A stretch of 64,000 nt of DNA from Lonicera japonica (lineage: Eukaryota > Streptophyta > Magnoliopsida > Dipsacales > Caprifoliaceae), in assembly GCA_021464415.1 (NCBI GenBank), contig CM038467.1, positions 33,635,226 to 33,699,225 on the forward strand. Reading direction: 5' to 3'. Every line of letters starts with the position of its first letter. Within the stretch, counting starts at the first letter, position 1. The notes under the pieces were generated by a model. The model had not been told where the DNA came from. It worked only from the letters and a program-made list of their open reading frames with translations, and made no database searches. This document shows, one piece after another, positions 41,921-54,058 of this stretch. The translations under genes and the position numbers were made by a program.

Positions 41921-44900
41921 ATGGCATTGCCCAAAATTTTCCTCCTCTTCATCCTTTTACAATCCCTCGAAGTTCTTTCAAATGAAACCATCACAAAACA
42001 CCAAACCAAAGCCATGCTCATTCAAGCATGCCAAAACATCCAAGATCAATCCACTTGCCTCTCAAATCTCCAATCCCGGGTCAACCGGTCAGGACGGGAT
42101 CCTAACTCGGTCCTAACTGCCGCGCTTGAGGCCACGCTAGACAAGGCGAGGCTGGCCATTGAAGCGGTCACCAAGTTCAATTCTTTATCGATAACTTCGA
42201 GAGAGCAAATCGCGATCGAGGATTGCAAGGAGTTGCTCGACTTCTCTGTATCTGAGCTTGCCTGGTCTGTGGCTGAGATGAACGAGATTCGAGCTGGCTC
42301 AAAAAACGTGCACTACGAAGGAAACCTCAAGGCTTGGCTTAGTGCTGCGTTGAGTAACCAAGACACGTGCCTTGAAGGGTTCGAGGGGACTGACCGTCGG
42401 CTCGAGAACTTCATTAATGGAAGTCTCACACAGGTAAATAATTATAATGATCACATGATATCACATACTTATGTTATTCAAAATTGTTTCTTCATCTCAC
42501 TTTAATTAATTATCATTACCTTTTTTTTTTTGTCTTCTATAAATTTCAATAATTTGACAAATTTTTTGTTTCCCGGGTGACAACTTCTAACACAAAATAC
42601 TAACCGCTCCAACCTTTGCGGGGGTTAAATTCAAATTCAAGGTTAGATACTGAGAACCAAATCTCCCAAATTATAACCGAGTCGAGTTTTTGCAGGACAT
42701 AAACAATATAGCATTCAACGATACGTTGGAATTAACATATTTTTGAAAGTGCATAAAAGTTAAACTGGACTCTAATTTAAGTAACTGTCTTTCTATAAAA
42801 TTTATCTATCTATCTATCTATCATTCTGATCTTTAAATACAATATTTTCTTTTAATATATATATAGGTCTCACAGCTCATAGCTAATGTTCTAACAATGT
42901 ACACCGAGCTACATAGCATGCCCTTCAAGCCACCAAGACACGGCGCCGTTTACAACGTATCCATGGACTTCCCAAAATGGATAACAGATGGTGATAAGGA
43001 GATTCTTCTTTCCGAGAACGGAGTGCATGTGGACGTGGTGGTGGCATTGGATGGGAGCGGGCACTACCGTTCAATCACACAAGCGATTAACGAGGCCCCG
43101 AATTACAGTAATAGGAGATACATTATATACGTGAAGAAAGGAGTTTATAATGAGAATATTGATATGAAGAAGAAGAAAACTAATATTATGCTTGTTGGTG
43201 ATGGAATTGGAGCTACTATTGTGAGTGGTAATAGGAATTTCATGCAAGGGTGGACTACTTTTAGAACAGCTACTGTTGGTAAGTTTTTAATTTTCCTTTT
43301 CTTGTGGTTTATTTATGTTTTATCTCCATGATATTTGATCTATTTTTCACTTAGATCGATAAGTTTCATTTTTGTCAATTCTCTCTGCAATAATAGATCC
43401 CATTGTCATTTTAATTCAAAATCTAACTTGCTATTTATATATTAGATGGAAAGTGTCACGTCCAGTTGACGAGTCGTTAATATCAAAGTGGCCTGTATTA
43501 TTTTTTATCCAAGAAAAAAACGGAGAGTTGGATTTTGGATTAAAACGACTACGGGATCAAACTTTACGAAAAAAATTGGCAAATTAAAATTTCATGGATC
43601 AAAGTGAAAATTTAGTCAACTTCATGGAGATAAACTGTAAATAAGCCTTCTACTTTTAATTGTTCTTAGTGTTGAAGGGTAATAAAATAAATTTAAGGAG
43701 TAAAAAGGTAAAAGTATTGAATTCTAGATGTGAAGTTTAATATAATAGTGCTCCTTTCCATCTCAAAGAATATAATTCTGCCTTTATTTTTATTTTGATT
43801 TATTTAATTTTTTTTTCAAATTAGTATATAAGAGTCTGGTTTTTGTTTGGCATTCAATCAATGCACAATTAACTCTTCTAATAGATACTCGACAAGATAT
43901 GTTGTTAATAGTTGGTTATGTTAAAAATAGTGTGTTTTTTTATGAGACAAATAATGTATTTTTAAAAAGGTGTATAAGTAAGAAAAGAACTATCACTCAT
44001 TAAATTAAAGTTTACGGTTCTTTTTAAAGACATTTGATATTAAAAGTTTGATTTTTAATACAATTACTGTACTAAATCTTGCAACTATATATAAATTCTG
44101 ATTAGAATATTTCATTAAAAAAAGTAAATATCACAATCATACTTTTTGGAAATTGAATTAATTGAAAATATAGGTATTTTTTAAGCAAGTTAATTAAAAC
44201 AAAATTAGAATTTATGTTTTCAAGTGGGATGGGCTGAAGCCCATCATTAAATGGACCAAAATTTCCAATGTAAGTGGTCATTTAAGTATTTCTTTCTCCG
44301 CAAAATGAACAGAACAGATTTTATGTTCTCACGTGGGCTGGGCCAAAGCCCACTGTTTTATATTAAATGGCTCCAAATTGTTCACTATCTAAGATTGTCA
44401 TTTAATTATTTTTTGTATGCAAATGACCAAACTTTAATTCTAAATTGTTCCAATTTTCATGTCACATTGTAGCTGTTTCTGGGAAAGGATTCGTAGCAAG
44501 AGATATGACATTCCGAAACACGGCCGGTCCCCGTAACCACCAAGCCGTTGCCCTTCGAGTAGACTCTGATCAATCGGCCTTTTACCGATGCAGCATGGAA
44601 GGCTACCAAGACACTCTCTACGCCCACTCCCTCCGCCAATTCTATCGCGAATGTAACATTCATGGCACCATCGACTTCATATTCGGTAATGGTGCAGCCG
44701 TACTCCAAAATTGCAAGATATTCACTAGGGAACCCCTACCACTGCAAAAAGTCACCATCACGGCCCAAGGTCGAAAAGACCCTAACCAAGGAACAGGATT
44801 TTCAATAGTGGACAGTTATGTTTATGCCACCAAGCCCACTTACTTGGGGCGGCCCTGGAAAGAATATTCCAGGACCGTGTTCATGAACACATACATGAGC

Positions 44901-45143
44901 GGACAAGTCCAACCCAGAGGCTGGCTTGAGTGGTATGGAAACTTTGCTTTGACAAGTTTGTGGTATGGTGAGTATAGAAACTATGGACCCGGCTCATCAC
45001 CATCGAGTCGGGTTCGATGGCCGGGTTTTCATATAATCACAAATAAGGCCCAGGCTAGTTTTTTTACCGTGGGACGATTCATTGATGGGTCAGCGTGGTT
45101 GCCATCAACTGGCGTGAAGTTTTCTTCCGGTTTAATAAATTAA
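41921..45143 (+). CDS. pectinesterase/pectinesterase inhibitor (type I PME), PME22-like
   Basis: Three exons, 41921-42433, 42867-43278 and 44473-45143, give 531 residues. The ATG at 41921 is chosen over an upstream in-frame ATG (41744) because it starts a clean signal peptide (MALPKIFLLFILLQSLEVLS). Residues 30-170 form the PMEI pro-domain with its four cysteines (C37, C46, C102, C150). The catalytic domain (about 210-531) has the CE8 signatures: GxYxE-like GVYNENI, HQAVALR (Q332), GYQDTLY (D355, general acid/base), GTIDFIFG (D376, nucleophile) and [12 protein letters not shown] (R435, W437). It would de-methylesterify cell-wall homogalacturonan after secretion. There is no RRLL-type processing motif between the domains, unlike its downstream neighbour. 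It resembles Arabidopsis PME22 in pro-domain and linker (LxxxPFKPPR); that assignment is from memory. Confidence 0.92.
42805..42823 (+). repeat. (TCTA)n microsatellite in PME intron 1
   Basis: About five TCTA tetramers in the first intron, 45-60 bp before the exon 2 acceptor. Not near any splice consensus. Confidence 0.85.
44211..44430 (+). repeat. 109-bp tandem duplication next to the PME exon 3 acceptor
   Basis: Copies start at 44211 (tttatgttttcaagtggg) and 44320 (tttatgttctcacgtggg) and share gggct-gg-aaagccca and gtcatttaa-tatttttt-like phrases. They are clearly diverged. The duplication ends about 40 bp upstream of the acceptor AG at 44471-44472, so it may affect branch-site choice. 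Confidence 0.7.
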
Positions 45144-45356
45144 AATGCGTGGACAAACTCTTGATTGTTTCGAATTATAATTATAGTAATTATGGATATT
45201 CCTTTTGCACAGGGCATATTTCTTTGCTTTTGTGCAATTCTTTTCATATATATGAACATGTATGAAGTATTTTGTTTATTCCAACACTGTACTCAAATTT
45301 TATTGTCCAACATTTTTCACGTGGTTGAAAAGTCATGTGTAATTTATATTTGTAGA

Positions 45357-45362
45357 AATAAA
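45357..45362 (+). terminator. candidate polyadenylation signal of the first PME gene
   Basis: A canonical AATAAA about 215 bp after the stop codon, in a T-rich 3' flank. Plant signals are loose, so this is only a candidate. Confidence 0.35.
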
Positions 45363-45696
45363 AATCGGAGAAGAGGACATTAATGTGGGATATGTATTTT
45401 TTGACGGTAATATTTTTATTAAAAGAAATCCACTAAAAAAAAAAGCAAGGCCCAATAACCTCACGCAGTAACAAAGACAAGCCAATTGTGGGAACAGAGA
45501 ATAAAGTATTAGACAAATTGTAGTTTATTTCTACCCTAAGAAACTATTGTTTGTGTTCCGAACCGAAGTGAGATAATTCTTGTAGTTCGAACCTAACTGA
45601 AAGGAATAATCCTCAATCGATAAATTGGTATTAGTGGCAGATTTGATTGCTTCATCTTCGTTGAGTTTTAACTGTTATTTATGTATAGAATATAAA

Positions 45697-45980
45697 CAAA
45701 GCCGGCCCTATACCTTAGGTAACCTAGACACTTACGTACGTAAGGTCCCGTCATGTAAAGGGTCGGGACCCACTTTTTTATTGTATTATATATATAGATA
45801 TATGTATATGTGGCTTTGATTTTGTGTGGGTGTATATATTTAGCAAATAAAGCAAGAAAGATTAAATCCAATTAAGAATATTTTAATATTAATGAATTTG
45901 TTTAAATTAAGTGTAGGAAATATAGAAAGGGCCCACGTAAATAACTTTGCCTAGATCTCGTTAATCTTGGACCCTCTCTG
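45697..45980. mobile_element. hAT-type MITE (GCCGGCCC-end family)
   Basis: A 284-bp element beginning CAAAGCCGGCCC and ending GGACCCTCTCTG. A perfect 8-bp target duplication, AATATAAA, flanks it (45689-45696 and 45981-45988). The ends resemble a widespread plant hAT MITE with CAGAGCCGGCCC termini; here the inverted repeats are partly decayed. It includes a perfect 14-bp palindrome, CTTACGTACGTAAG (45731-45744). Confidence 0.78.
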
Positions 45981-45999
45981 AATATAAAGTGCTCTTTAT

Positions 46000-46990
46000 C
46001 GGCATTTATTTAGCGGCATTTAAATTAAGTGTAGGAAATAAAGTCTTATTTGCATTTGTGGAGAAAATGCCAAAAATTAACGGCATTTTGTAAATGCCTG
46101 TATATAGTTTCGCGGAATTTGCGACTAAATGCGGCCAATTTCACAATATTTGTTACAAAATGCTGGTAATCTTTCGTCATTTGTCACCAAACGCTAGAAA
46201 TTTTGGCATTTCGTGTGTTGGAAATTATCGGCAATTTGTGTAAAATTAATTACTTGAATTAGGACGACAAATATGTGGGTTTGCCCATTCTCGAGCTAGA
46301 TAGACGTACTTTACTAAAAATATGACTGATTTGAGCTCAACTGATAAGATTTCTTTTAAGTAAATATAAATTATCATACAATTTGAACCAAGTACAAAAT
46401 AATTCCCCCAAAACCAAATCAGTGAAAAACTTTGTACAATTTCATTTCCTCTATTTATGTAATTTTAACCGTGCCAATGGTTAAGGGCAAACCCAGTAAA
46501 AAAATTTAATGGTGGTTCATATTTCCGATTTGATTTTCAATATATATATAAATAATGTATATATACAGATAAAATATTAAAACAAAATAATTTACAATTA
46601 TGTAATGAATATTTTTTTTTTGGTGCAACAGTTAGTTGTAAGGGAATGAAGATCACTGTAGTGAAATTTCGTGTAGATGCAAGGTTTGTGTCTCGCCGGA
46701 TAAAAAATACGAGGGGTTTAATATTTTGTCTAATGTAGCTAGAGTTATTTTCGGCATTTATATAAATGCCACAACTAAAGTTTTCATCATCACCTTATAT
46801 AAGTTCCACTATAAATGTCAAAAATGAAGTATTTTTGTCATTTTACATAAGTCCAGCTATAAATGTCCGCTAATGTTTAATTCTCAAATATTTTATGTCA
46901 TTGGCTTTTAAGATATTTAAACAAATGGCAGAAACAATAATGCGAAAAGTTTTAACAGCATTTTTACTACTTTTAGCAGTATTATACTAA
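46000..46990. repeat. dispersed CGGCATTT/AATGCCG-rich repeat remnants
   Basis: Blocks at about 46000-46240 and 46745-46990 contain many ggcattt, aaatgcc and aatgccg motifs in both orientations. These resemble subterminal repeat arrays of decayed DNA transposons, possibly CACTA-type, but no terminal CACTA or target duplication was found. A similar block lies at 52075-52290, downstream of the second PME gene. No gene in this interval. Confidence 0.45.
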
Positions 46991-47266
46991 TACCAAGCCA
47001 CTTTTTTGTATTGACGAGCTTCAAAATTTATAATCAAAGACACATTTTTACAAACATTGCACAATGACTAATGCTACGATAGCTATTTAATTTGCACGTA
47101 TATGATAATCATACTCTTGCATTAGAGTAATTAATATTGCATACGGTAACTACTATAGGTTTTTCTCTAATTATTTATCAATGTTTTAGACTAATCTCTA
47201 ACCTTTTTTTTTTCTAATTAGAAAATTTAATTATTTGTATAAGAGCAACCTATTAGAAAATCATCT

Positions 47267-47624
47267 GACTTGGCTCTTCTCTATTCCACTTTTTTCCAAT
47301 AGAGTTGAGTTCGATAGTTAAATAGACGATTTTTTTTTTCATAAAAATTGTTGGAGATGATCTCCATGATGAGTGGATTATTTCCACAAAATTTTATCAA
47401 TAAAATTAATTTAAAAGTTGATGACATGATTATCTAAATGTTTAATGCTCGAAAATGAACATATGTATCAAATTATTATTACACTTACTTTGAGTTTGAA
47501 TTTTTGGATGAAATTTTATAGAGATGATCTACTCATTATAGAAAGATCATATTCACCCAGTTTCATAAAAAAAAGTTCATCCATTTAACTATCGAATTTG
47601 AACCAAAGGAGAGGAGCCGAGTCC
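47267..47624. mobile_element. Mutator-type MITE with long inverted repeats
   Basis: A 358-bp element starting GACTTGGCTC and ending GAGCCGAGTCC, with imperfect inverted repeats extending about 100 bp inward (tcgatagttaaat and atttaactatcga are exact). A 9-10 bp target duplication, AAAATCATCT, occurs at 47257-47266 and 47625-47634. The inverted repeats let most of it fold into one hairpin. It lies about 0.5 kb upstream of the second PME coding region, possibly within its promoter. Confidence 0.85.
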
Positions 47625-48151
47625 AAAATCATCTATCATTACTTAATTATATTTTTTCGTTAAGTAAAAATTTCAAAATTTTTAACTTGTGTCTAAGACA
47701 AATATACTTATTCAAAGACCTAAATTGAGAAAGGTCAATTTTGAGACATTTGTCAAAACTAAACCTATCCATAGCTTGTTTTTCGCTCTTATATTAGAAC
47801 CCATGATCTACATTCATTCTTGACTTTCCACTTCTTTCCCTTTAAGCCTCAAGTTTTATACCAGAAATAACTAACCTCTCTAACATACATATATCTATTC
47901 TCTTCCTTCTTATTTATAACCTATCTTTCTTGTCAATCTTTTCTTTTCAATTGCCACACTTTGTGGGGGGCATCAAACCTAAAAAAAGAAGAGGGTCAAC
48001 CCAACACTAAAGGCCCTCTTCTAAGGCATTGAAGATCATTCAAGCACACACATTTTTTTTTTGGGAATTCCATATGTCAAAACAAATTGGTTGAGAGGAA
48101 ATAAAAAAGTTCAAAAAATAAAAAAGATTTCGCCATTGAAAAAGAAAAATA

Positions 48152-51100
48152 ATGGCGCAGAAAAAGGTGGTGTTGCTCGGCATCTCTTCTGTACTTTTGG
48201 TGGCCATGGTTATTGCCGCTGTAGTTAGTATGGGTGGCGGCAACGAGGACTACGACGAGAATGGCATGGCCACCTCCAAAAAAGCCATTAAGGACATTTG
48301 TCAAACAACCGACTACCAAAAAAGTTGCGTATCAAGCCTATCCTCAAACGCTGGCAACACCACCGACCCTAAGGAGCTCATTAGGGTTTCATTCGAGGTG
48401 GCCATGAAGGCCATAAAAGATGCGGTCACCAACTCAAATGTGATCAAAACCCTCGGCCAAGACCCTCGAACCAAGGAGGCTTTCGAAAACTGCAAGGAGC
48501 TCGCTGACTTAGCAGTTAACGACCTCAAACGAGCCTTTGAAAAGTTCGACCACTTTGACCTAAACACCTTAGATGAACTCATAGCCGATATACGGATATG
48601 GCTAAGCGGTTCAGTCACTTACCAAGAAACGTGCGTGAACGGGTTTGAGGACAACGAGGGGAAGGAAGCCGAGGTGATGAAAAAGGCGTTAAACACGTCC
48701 ATGGAACTCACGAGCAATGCTCTTGCCATGGTAATGTCTGACAAAAATGTCTTTAATGAAATTAACAAATAAAAGAAGACGAGGTATATTTTAGAATAAT
48801 ACAAATAATAATGTATCATGCAAAATTAATTTGAACCGGTCCACTATCATATTGCTTAAACTCATATAAAATTATTTATTTAACATAAGACTGGTTTATA
48901 CATAATATATAGAGGGGAGAGAAAATAAGAGAAAGTTTTCTGCATCTTTCATCTTCACAAAACACAATATATAGCCTCCTACATAGAAGCAGGAAAGTAA
49001 CGAGTTAAAAAGAAGAAGAAATAAGTCAATTAATTAAATCACCATATATAATTTATTTAAAACACTATAATACAATAGGTTTCAGAATATCTATTTCTCT
49101 CCATAATTTACTAAGGGTGTTATGGCGAATCCGAAAACCGATCGATCGAACTGAATCAATCCGGTAAAAAACCGAAATTGAAAGGAAGAAACCGAAACTG
49201 AATAAATTCGTTCTGATTTGGGGTGTGCTAGTGTAGAACCAAACCAAACCGAAGCACTTGTTGTACGATGTTGTTTTGCGTTATTCCCCTTTTTGAAGAC
49301 CCTTTACCCTAATTGCAAATTAGCTTAAAGTTTATATGTGTGTATGTATTTTCAGTGTTGATTGTTCGATCGTGGTGCTTCTGATTTGCTAGGTTTGCTT
49401 TATATGATTTACGTTTTGGCTTTTGTGGTTAATATATTCCTTCATTTAAGTGAACGTTTTATTTTACAATTTTTATTAAAATGTTCCAACAGGTGACAGA
49501 AATCTCGGCTGTCCTAACGTCTATTGAGAATCCGACGGTCACCAATCGCCGGCTCCTCTCTCTTGACCTACCGCCGGTGTTGGGGCACGGAACTTTGTTC
49601 CCCGGGTGGATCGAGGTGGGGAAAGAGCGACTTCTTTTAGTGAAACCCGAGGAGATTAAGCCGGATGTAGTGGTGGCTAAGGATGGAAGTGGAAAATACA
49701 ACACCATTAAACAAGCTTTGAATGATGTTCCTAAGAAGAGTAAGACAACATTTGTGATTTATATTAAGGAAGGGATTTATGAGGAGAAAGTTGAGGTTAC
49801 TTCTAGTATGACACATTTGATGTTGATTGGGGATGGACCAAACAAGACAAGAATAACTGGGAGATTGAACTTTAAAGATGGAACAACTACTTACCATACG
49901 GCCACTGTTGGTATGTTTTTCTTGCTTCATCATCGGTGTAGAGGATTTTCGTAACAAATTGCTCAGTGACGAATACTTGTGATGAAATCTATTTTTGCCA
50001 CAGGATGTACTCTTTTAGCTACAAAACTTAGAATTCATCACAAAACTTACGATAATCAATAGATCAATGACCAAACTTAGAATTTTTTTTTTGTTATCTA
50101 AAAGGATTCACGTAAATGGAAGAAATTTTAGTGACAAAACTTTTATTTAAAATACGTTTTCGTACGTAGTAACACCAATATTTCGAAATTATTTTCGACA
50201 AGAAAAATGTTCTATATCTGCTGTATCATATATATATATATATATTTTACATTTGATGCAGTTGTGAATGGAGATAACTTCTTTGCCAAGGACATAGGGT
50301 TTGAGAACACTGCTGGTCCAGAAAAGCACCAAGCCGTGGCACTCCGCGTTAGTGCTGACAAGGCAATTTTCCAAAACTGCCACATGGATGGATACCAAGA
50401 CACCCTCTACGCCCACACATACCGTCAATTCTATCGCAACTGTGTCATATCCGGAACCATTGACTTCATCTTTGGTGATAGTGCCGCCATCTTGCAAAAC
50501 TGCACCTTGGTTGTCCGAAAGCCGATGGAGAATCAGAACTGCATTGTCACTGCACAAGGCAGGAAAGAAGTTCGTCAGCCTACAGGTAAACCTAGTTCAC
50601 AATATGTTGCAGTTTGTTTATGTCGTGTCACATCGAGTTCATATATTATTCAAACTATACATTGAGAGTCGAATCCCGACTATAGGCCCAAATCAATTGT
50701 CAAACCATTGGATTTTCATTTTATTTGGGATTTTAGTGCTTTCTGGAATTAGAAACCGGTAATTTCTATAAAATTTGACAATTGATAAAGGAATTGACAT
50801 CCTGTGATTCATCTTGCTCTTTGCTTGAATAATTTAATTGTAACTTTATAGGTGAAACTTTCATTTCTGAATGCTTGAAAATTATAACATCGATGATCCA
50901 CGGAGTCCTTGAAGTTTAAACAAACATGCATGTTGTTCTTCCATTAGAAAATCAAATTAAACCATAAAAGTGAGTCGTAGAACATGGATTACGTACATGT
51001 ACAACATGAAAAACATGTAACTTAATAAAAGGGGTAAAAACAACAAATGTTTTTGCCTATCTTTTGAGTTGATTACATATGCGACGAATTAATGGACAAT

Positions 51101-51854
51101 CTTATCGATCAGGTTTATGTCATATTGTTTCTCATGTCATCTGTAAAGGTCATACGAATTACACATATATGTATAATGTCATATACAATGCCAGCACGAG
51201 GTACATGTCTCATTTTTGCCATGTCTACCTACAGGTCTGGTCCTCCAAAATTGCACCTTCAAGGCCGACCCAGAGTTTGACGAAGTCAAAGACAAGTTTG
51301 AAACCTACCTAGGCCGACCATGGAAAGAGTACTCAAGAACCGTCATCATGGAATCTTACATTGACGACTGGATCGAGCCGAAAGGTTGGTTACCATGGAG
51401 CGGTGATTTCGCCCTCAAAACCCTATTCTACACCGAGTTCAACAACCGTGGGCCCGGCGCATCCAAGAAGAACCGCGTCAAATGGGCAGGCATAAAGGAG
51501 GTCACGGTTGACCGGATCAAACGGTTCACGGCGGCCAAATTCTTTGAAGGTGACAAGTGGATACCATCCACAGGTGTGCCCTACAATGGAGGCCTAATTT
51601 ATCCACCGCCAAAGAAAAATGACACAGCTGCTAGCCCCTACTCAAGGGAAGAAGGCATAGATATTAACATTGACAAGAATAAAGTAAAGACTTTTGAACC
51701 TTTTTTTGGCTTGGGGGCTAAAGCTCCATCTCCTCAAGCTAGTAGTAACTATGCCTTGGCACCAAATTCACAATTCTATGCTCCTGATTCAGCTCCTAGC
51801 CCTACCATATCATCAAAATCAAATTTGTCACTAAAGATGTTGCTTAGAGGTTAA
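48152..51854 (+). CDS. pectinesterase/pectinesterase inhibitor (type I PME) with Pro/Ser-rich tail, PME21/28-like
   Basis: Four exons, 48152-48730, 49493-49910, 50262-50585 and 51235-51854, give 646 residues. An N-terminal hydrophobic segment (about 6-26) acts as signal anchor or signal peptide. The PMEI pro-domain has C50, C59, C114 and C161. The linker contains TNRRLLSLD (RRLL at 212-215), the dibasic motif cut by subtilases in the Golgi to release active enzyme. The CE8 domain shows HQAVALR (Q356), GYQDTLY (D379), GTIDFIFG (D400) and [12 protein letters not shown] (R468, W470). The last 75-80 residues form a Pro/Ser/Ala-rich tail ([32 protein letters not shown]), likely O-glycosylated as in arabinogalactan proteins. 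This architecture matches Arabidopsis PME21/PME28-type enzymes, many pollen-expressed. A MITE lies in its upstream region. Confidence 0.92.
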
Positions 51855-53598
51855 TATTTTGTTTTCCTTTAATTTTCGTAATTAGTTTTTTTTTGTTTGT
51901 TTCATTTTGCTTTGTCCTATCTATACATAAATTTATAAAGGAAAAGGATCAGATCTTTTTGGGTTGATGTAGGACAATTACAGAGCTATATTAACATATT
52001 TTTCAATCGAATGGTTCATATTGTCTAACTCTGTGATGCTAATTGTAATTTAAATGACTATAAAAGGTGGTTTTTCTCGGCATTAGCATAATGCCGCTAT
52101 AATTAGTGTAAATGTCATTAAAACTTGCTGTGATAATTTTTTCCGCATTTGTTTAAGTACCTTAAAAGCCAATGCCGTAAAATACTACAAGCATTTTGAC
52201 AAATGCCGGAAAAAAATAGCGGCATTTAGAGGGACGACGTATGTAAATTGCCAATAAAACTTCTTTTGCGGCATTTATATGTTGGTAAAAACACCATTAA
52301 TTTCTTGTTTTAACAGCTATTCTTTAAGCACCCAAATTTAATTTTTAATTTTGAAAGAGCACCCTGTTACAGAAATATATGATAAAGAATTGGTTACAAT
52401 TTTACCCTTAACAAATTCGGGTCACCAGCTAGACCGTTAATTTTTCAAAAAAAATAATTAATAAAACTGAAATTTACTAAATCAAAAAAGGTTTTGTATA
52501 TATTTTAGGATCTATAGATGTTTATTCCTACTTTTTTTAGTAATTTTATTTCTTCACTCATCTGATTTTAGTGAAAAATAAAAATAGAGAATTATTTTTA
52601 TTTATATTTTTAAAATTATCTCGTTAAGAATAATATTATCAGGTCATGTCGTGTATCAAGTAATACAATAATAAACCGACTCATCTGTTATTGATTGGAC
52701 CCTTAGTAGTTACTAAGGAGGCTAGTGAGTTACATCAAACATTTGTAAACCTGAATCCAAATTTCAGGCCTTTTCATTTTGTGTTTCTTCTATTCCTAAG
52801 TTCCCCATTACTCCTTTCATTAACTCCATTGCCACTTCTCTACTTTTTTTTTGGCAATACTTCAATGCTAGCTACTTTGAAAAATAAAAATAAAAATCTG
52901 AGTCAAATTTTTTGAATTTATATTACCCGTCTCTAAGGCGATCTAATGGTTTTGACTATGGAGGAGACGAGACAACGACATGTTGCCCATGGATTTTATG
53001 TCTTTAATTCCCTGTTGTTTTAGCCTTGTTTGTTTTAATAGTCTTAGTATGTTTAGACTTGTTTGATTTACTTTGCTATGTAATCAACACCAAGTAGGCC
53101 AGGAATGAAACGCGGCTATATAAAAGGATATAGTGGATCATAATTGTAATGAATTCTTCAAAGACATATATTATAGATGGATTTCCTTTCCTTGTGCAAT
53201 TATGTTTGTCTAGGATTGTATTGTTCTTGTCGATTGTATACTTCGGCCAAAGATATATCATACATCAACAAAATTGCATTAGAGGGTAAGAAGCTATATC
53301 AGGGTGTAACCAAGTATTGGAGGATAACAAAATTAGTTCAGGGCGCATCAAATTGGTATCAATTAAAGGATATAAACATGTACTAGGATGTAACAAAAAC
53401 TACTCTTTTGATTCCATTCGAACTTTTATCCGGACGAAAACTAATCAAATGCTAAAATTCAAATTTAGAACATCAAATTCATAACTTTTAAAATTTCAAA
53501 TTTAGATTTATATAAAAAACGATAGCACCCTTAATTAATTGCTGTAGAAATATATCTGAAAATTAAACCTATCTCAATGGCAGTAATGAGTGTGTTAT
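51855..53598. other. intergenic, no gene seen
   Basis: Includes the 3' flank of the second PME gene, another AATGCCG-motif repeat block (about 52075-52290), and AT-rich sequence with no convincing coding exon. Short ORFs here have no recognisable domain. Confidence 0.5.
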
Positions 53599-54058
53599 TT
53601 CATCGGAAATGGGTTGCCTTGCTTCACACTCGTAACTAGGAGGTAGGAATGATGGCTTCGTCTTTGGTGGAATGTTGTTTGTCTCTTTCTTGATATAGCT
53701 TCAATCCGGGAATGAGTCGCCTAGCATCGCACCCTTTGCTATTGAGAGATACACCAACATTCCCCATATCTCGAGAAACCTTGTGTTAAAGGCTTTGTAT
53801 GAGTTAGTGATCACCGTTTCTTAAATCGCAACTAACTTCCCAATACCTTAATGCTTTCTTATTAATTTTCACAACCAATTTACATTTCTGTTATTTCACA
53901 ACCAATCCAACTTATCAATCCAAGAAATCACATAATCTGTAATCCATTCCATTCCTTTTCGACTATCCCTGTGGTTCGACACTCGGACTTCCGAGACTAT
54001 ATTACAACTTGACGTGCCTGCATTTGGGCTACCGCAATGCGATAATCTATCGGCGTCA
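53599..54058 (+). repeat. truncated LTR of the gag-protease gypsy family
   Basis: About 460 bp collinear with 4915-5375 of the first LTR. Shared phrases are gggttgccttgcttcacac, gagagatacaccaacattcc, gtggttcgacactcggactt and cttgacgtgcctgca. Both end in GCGTCA. The 5' three quarters of the LTR are missing, so this is a truncated solo LTR or fragment. Differences are numerous, so it belongs to an older or different insertion. Confidence 0.88.

Noticed and set aside
49117..49260. Possible fragment of an accgaa-rich hAT element in intron 1 of the second PME gene
   Set aside because: It has subterminal-like motifs but no recognisable termini or target duplication.
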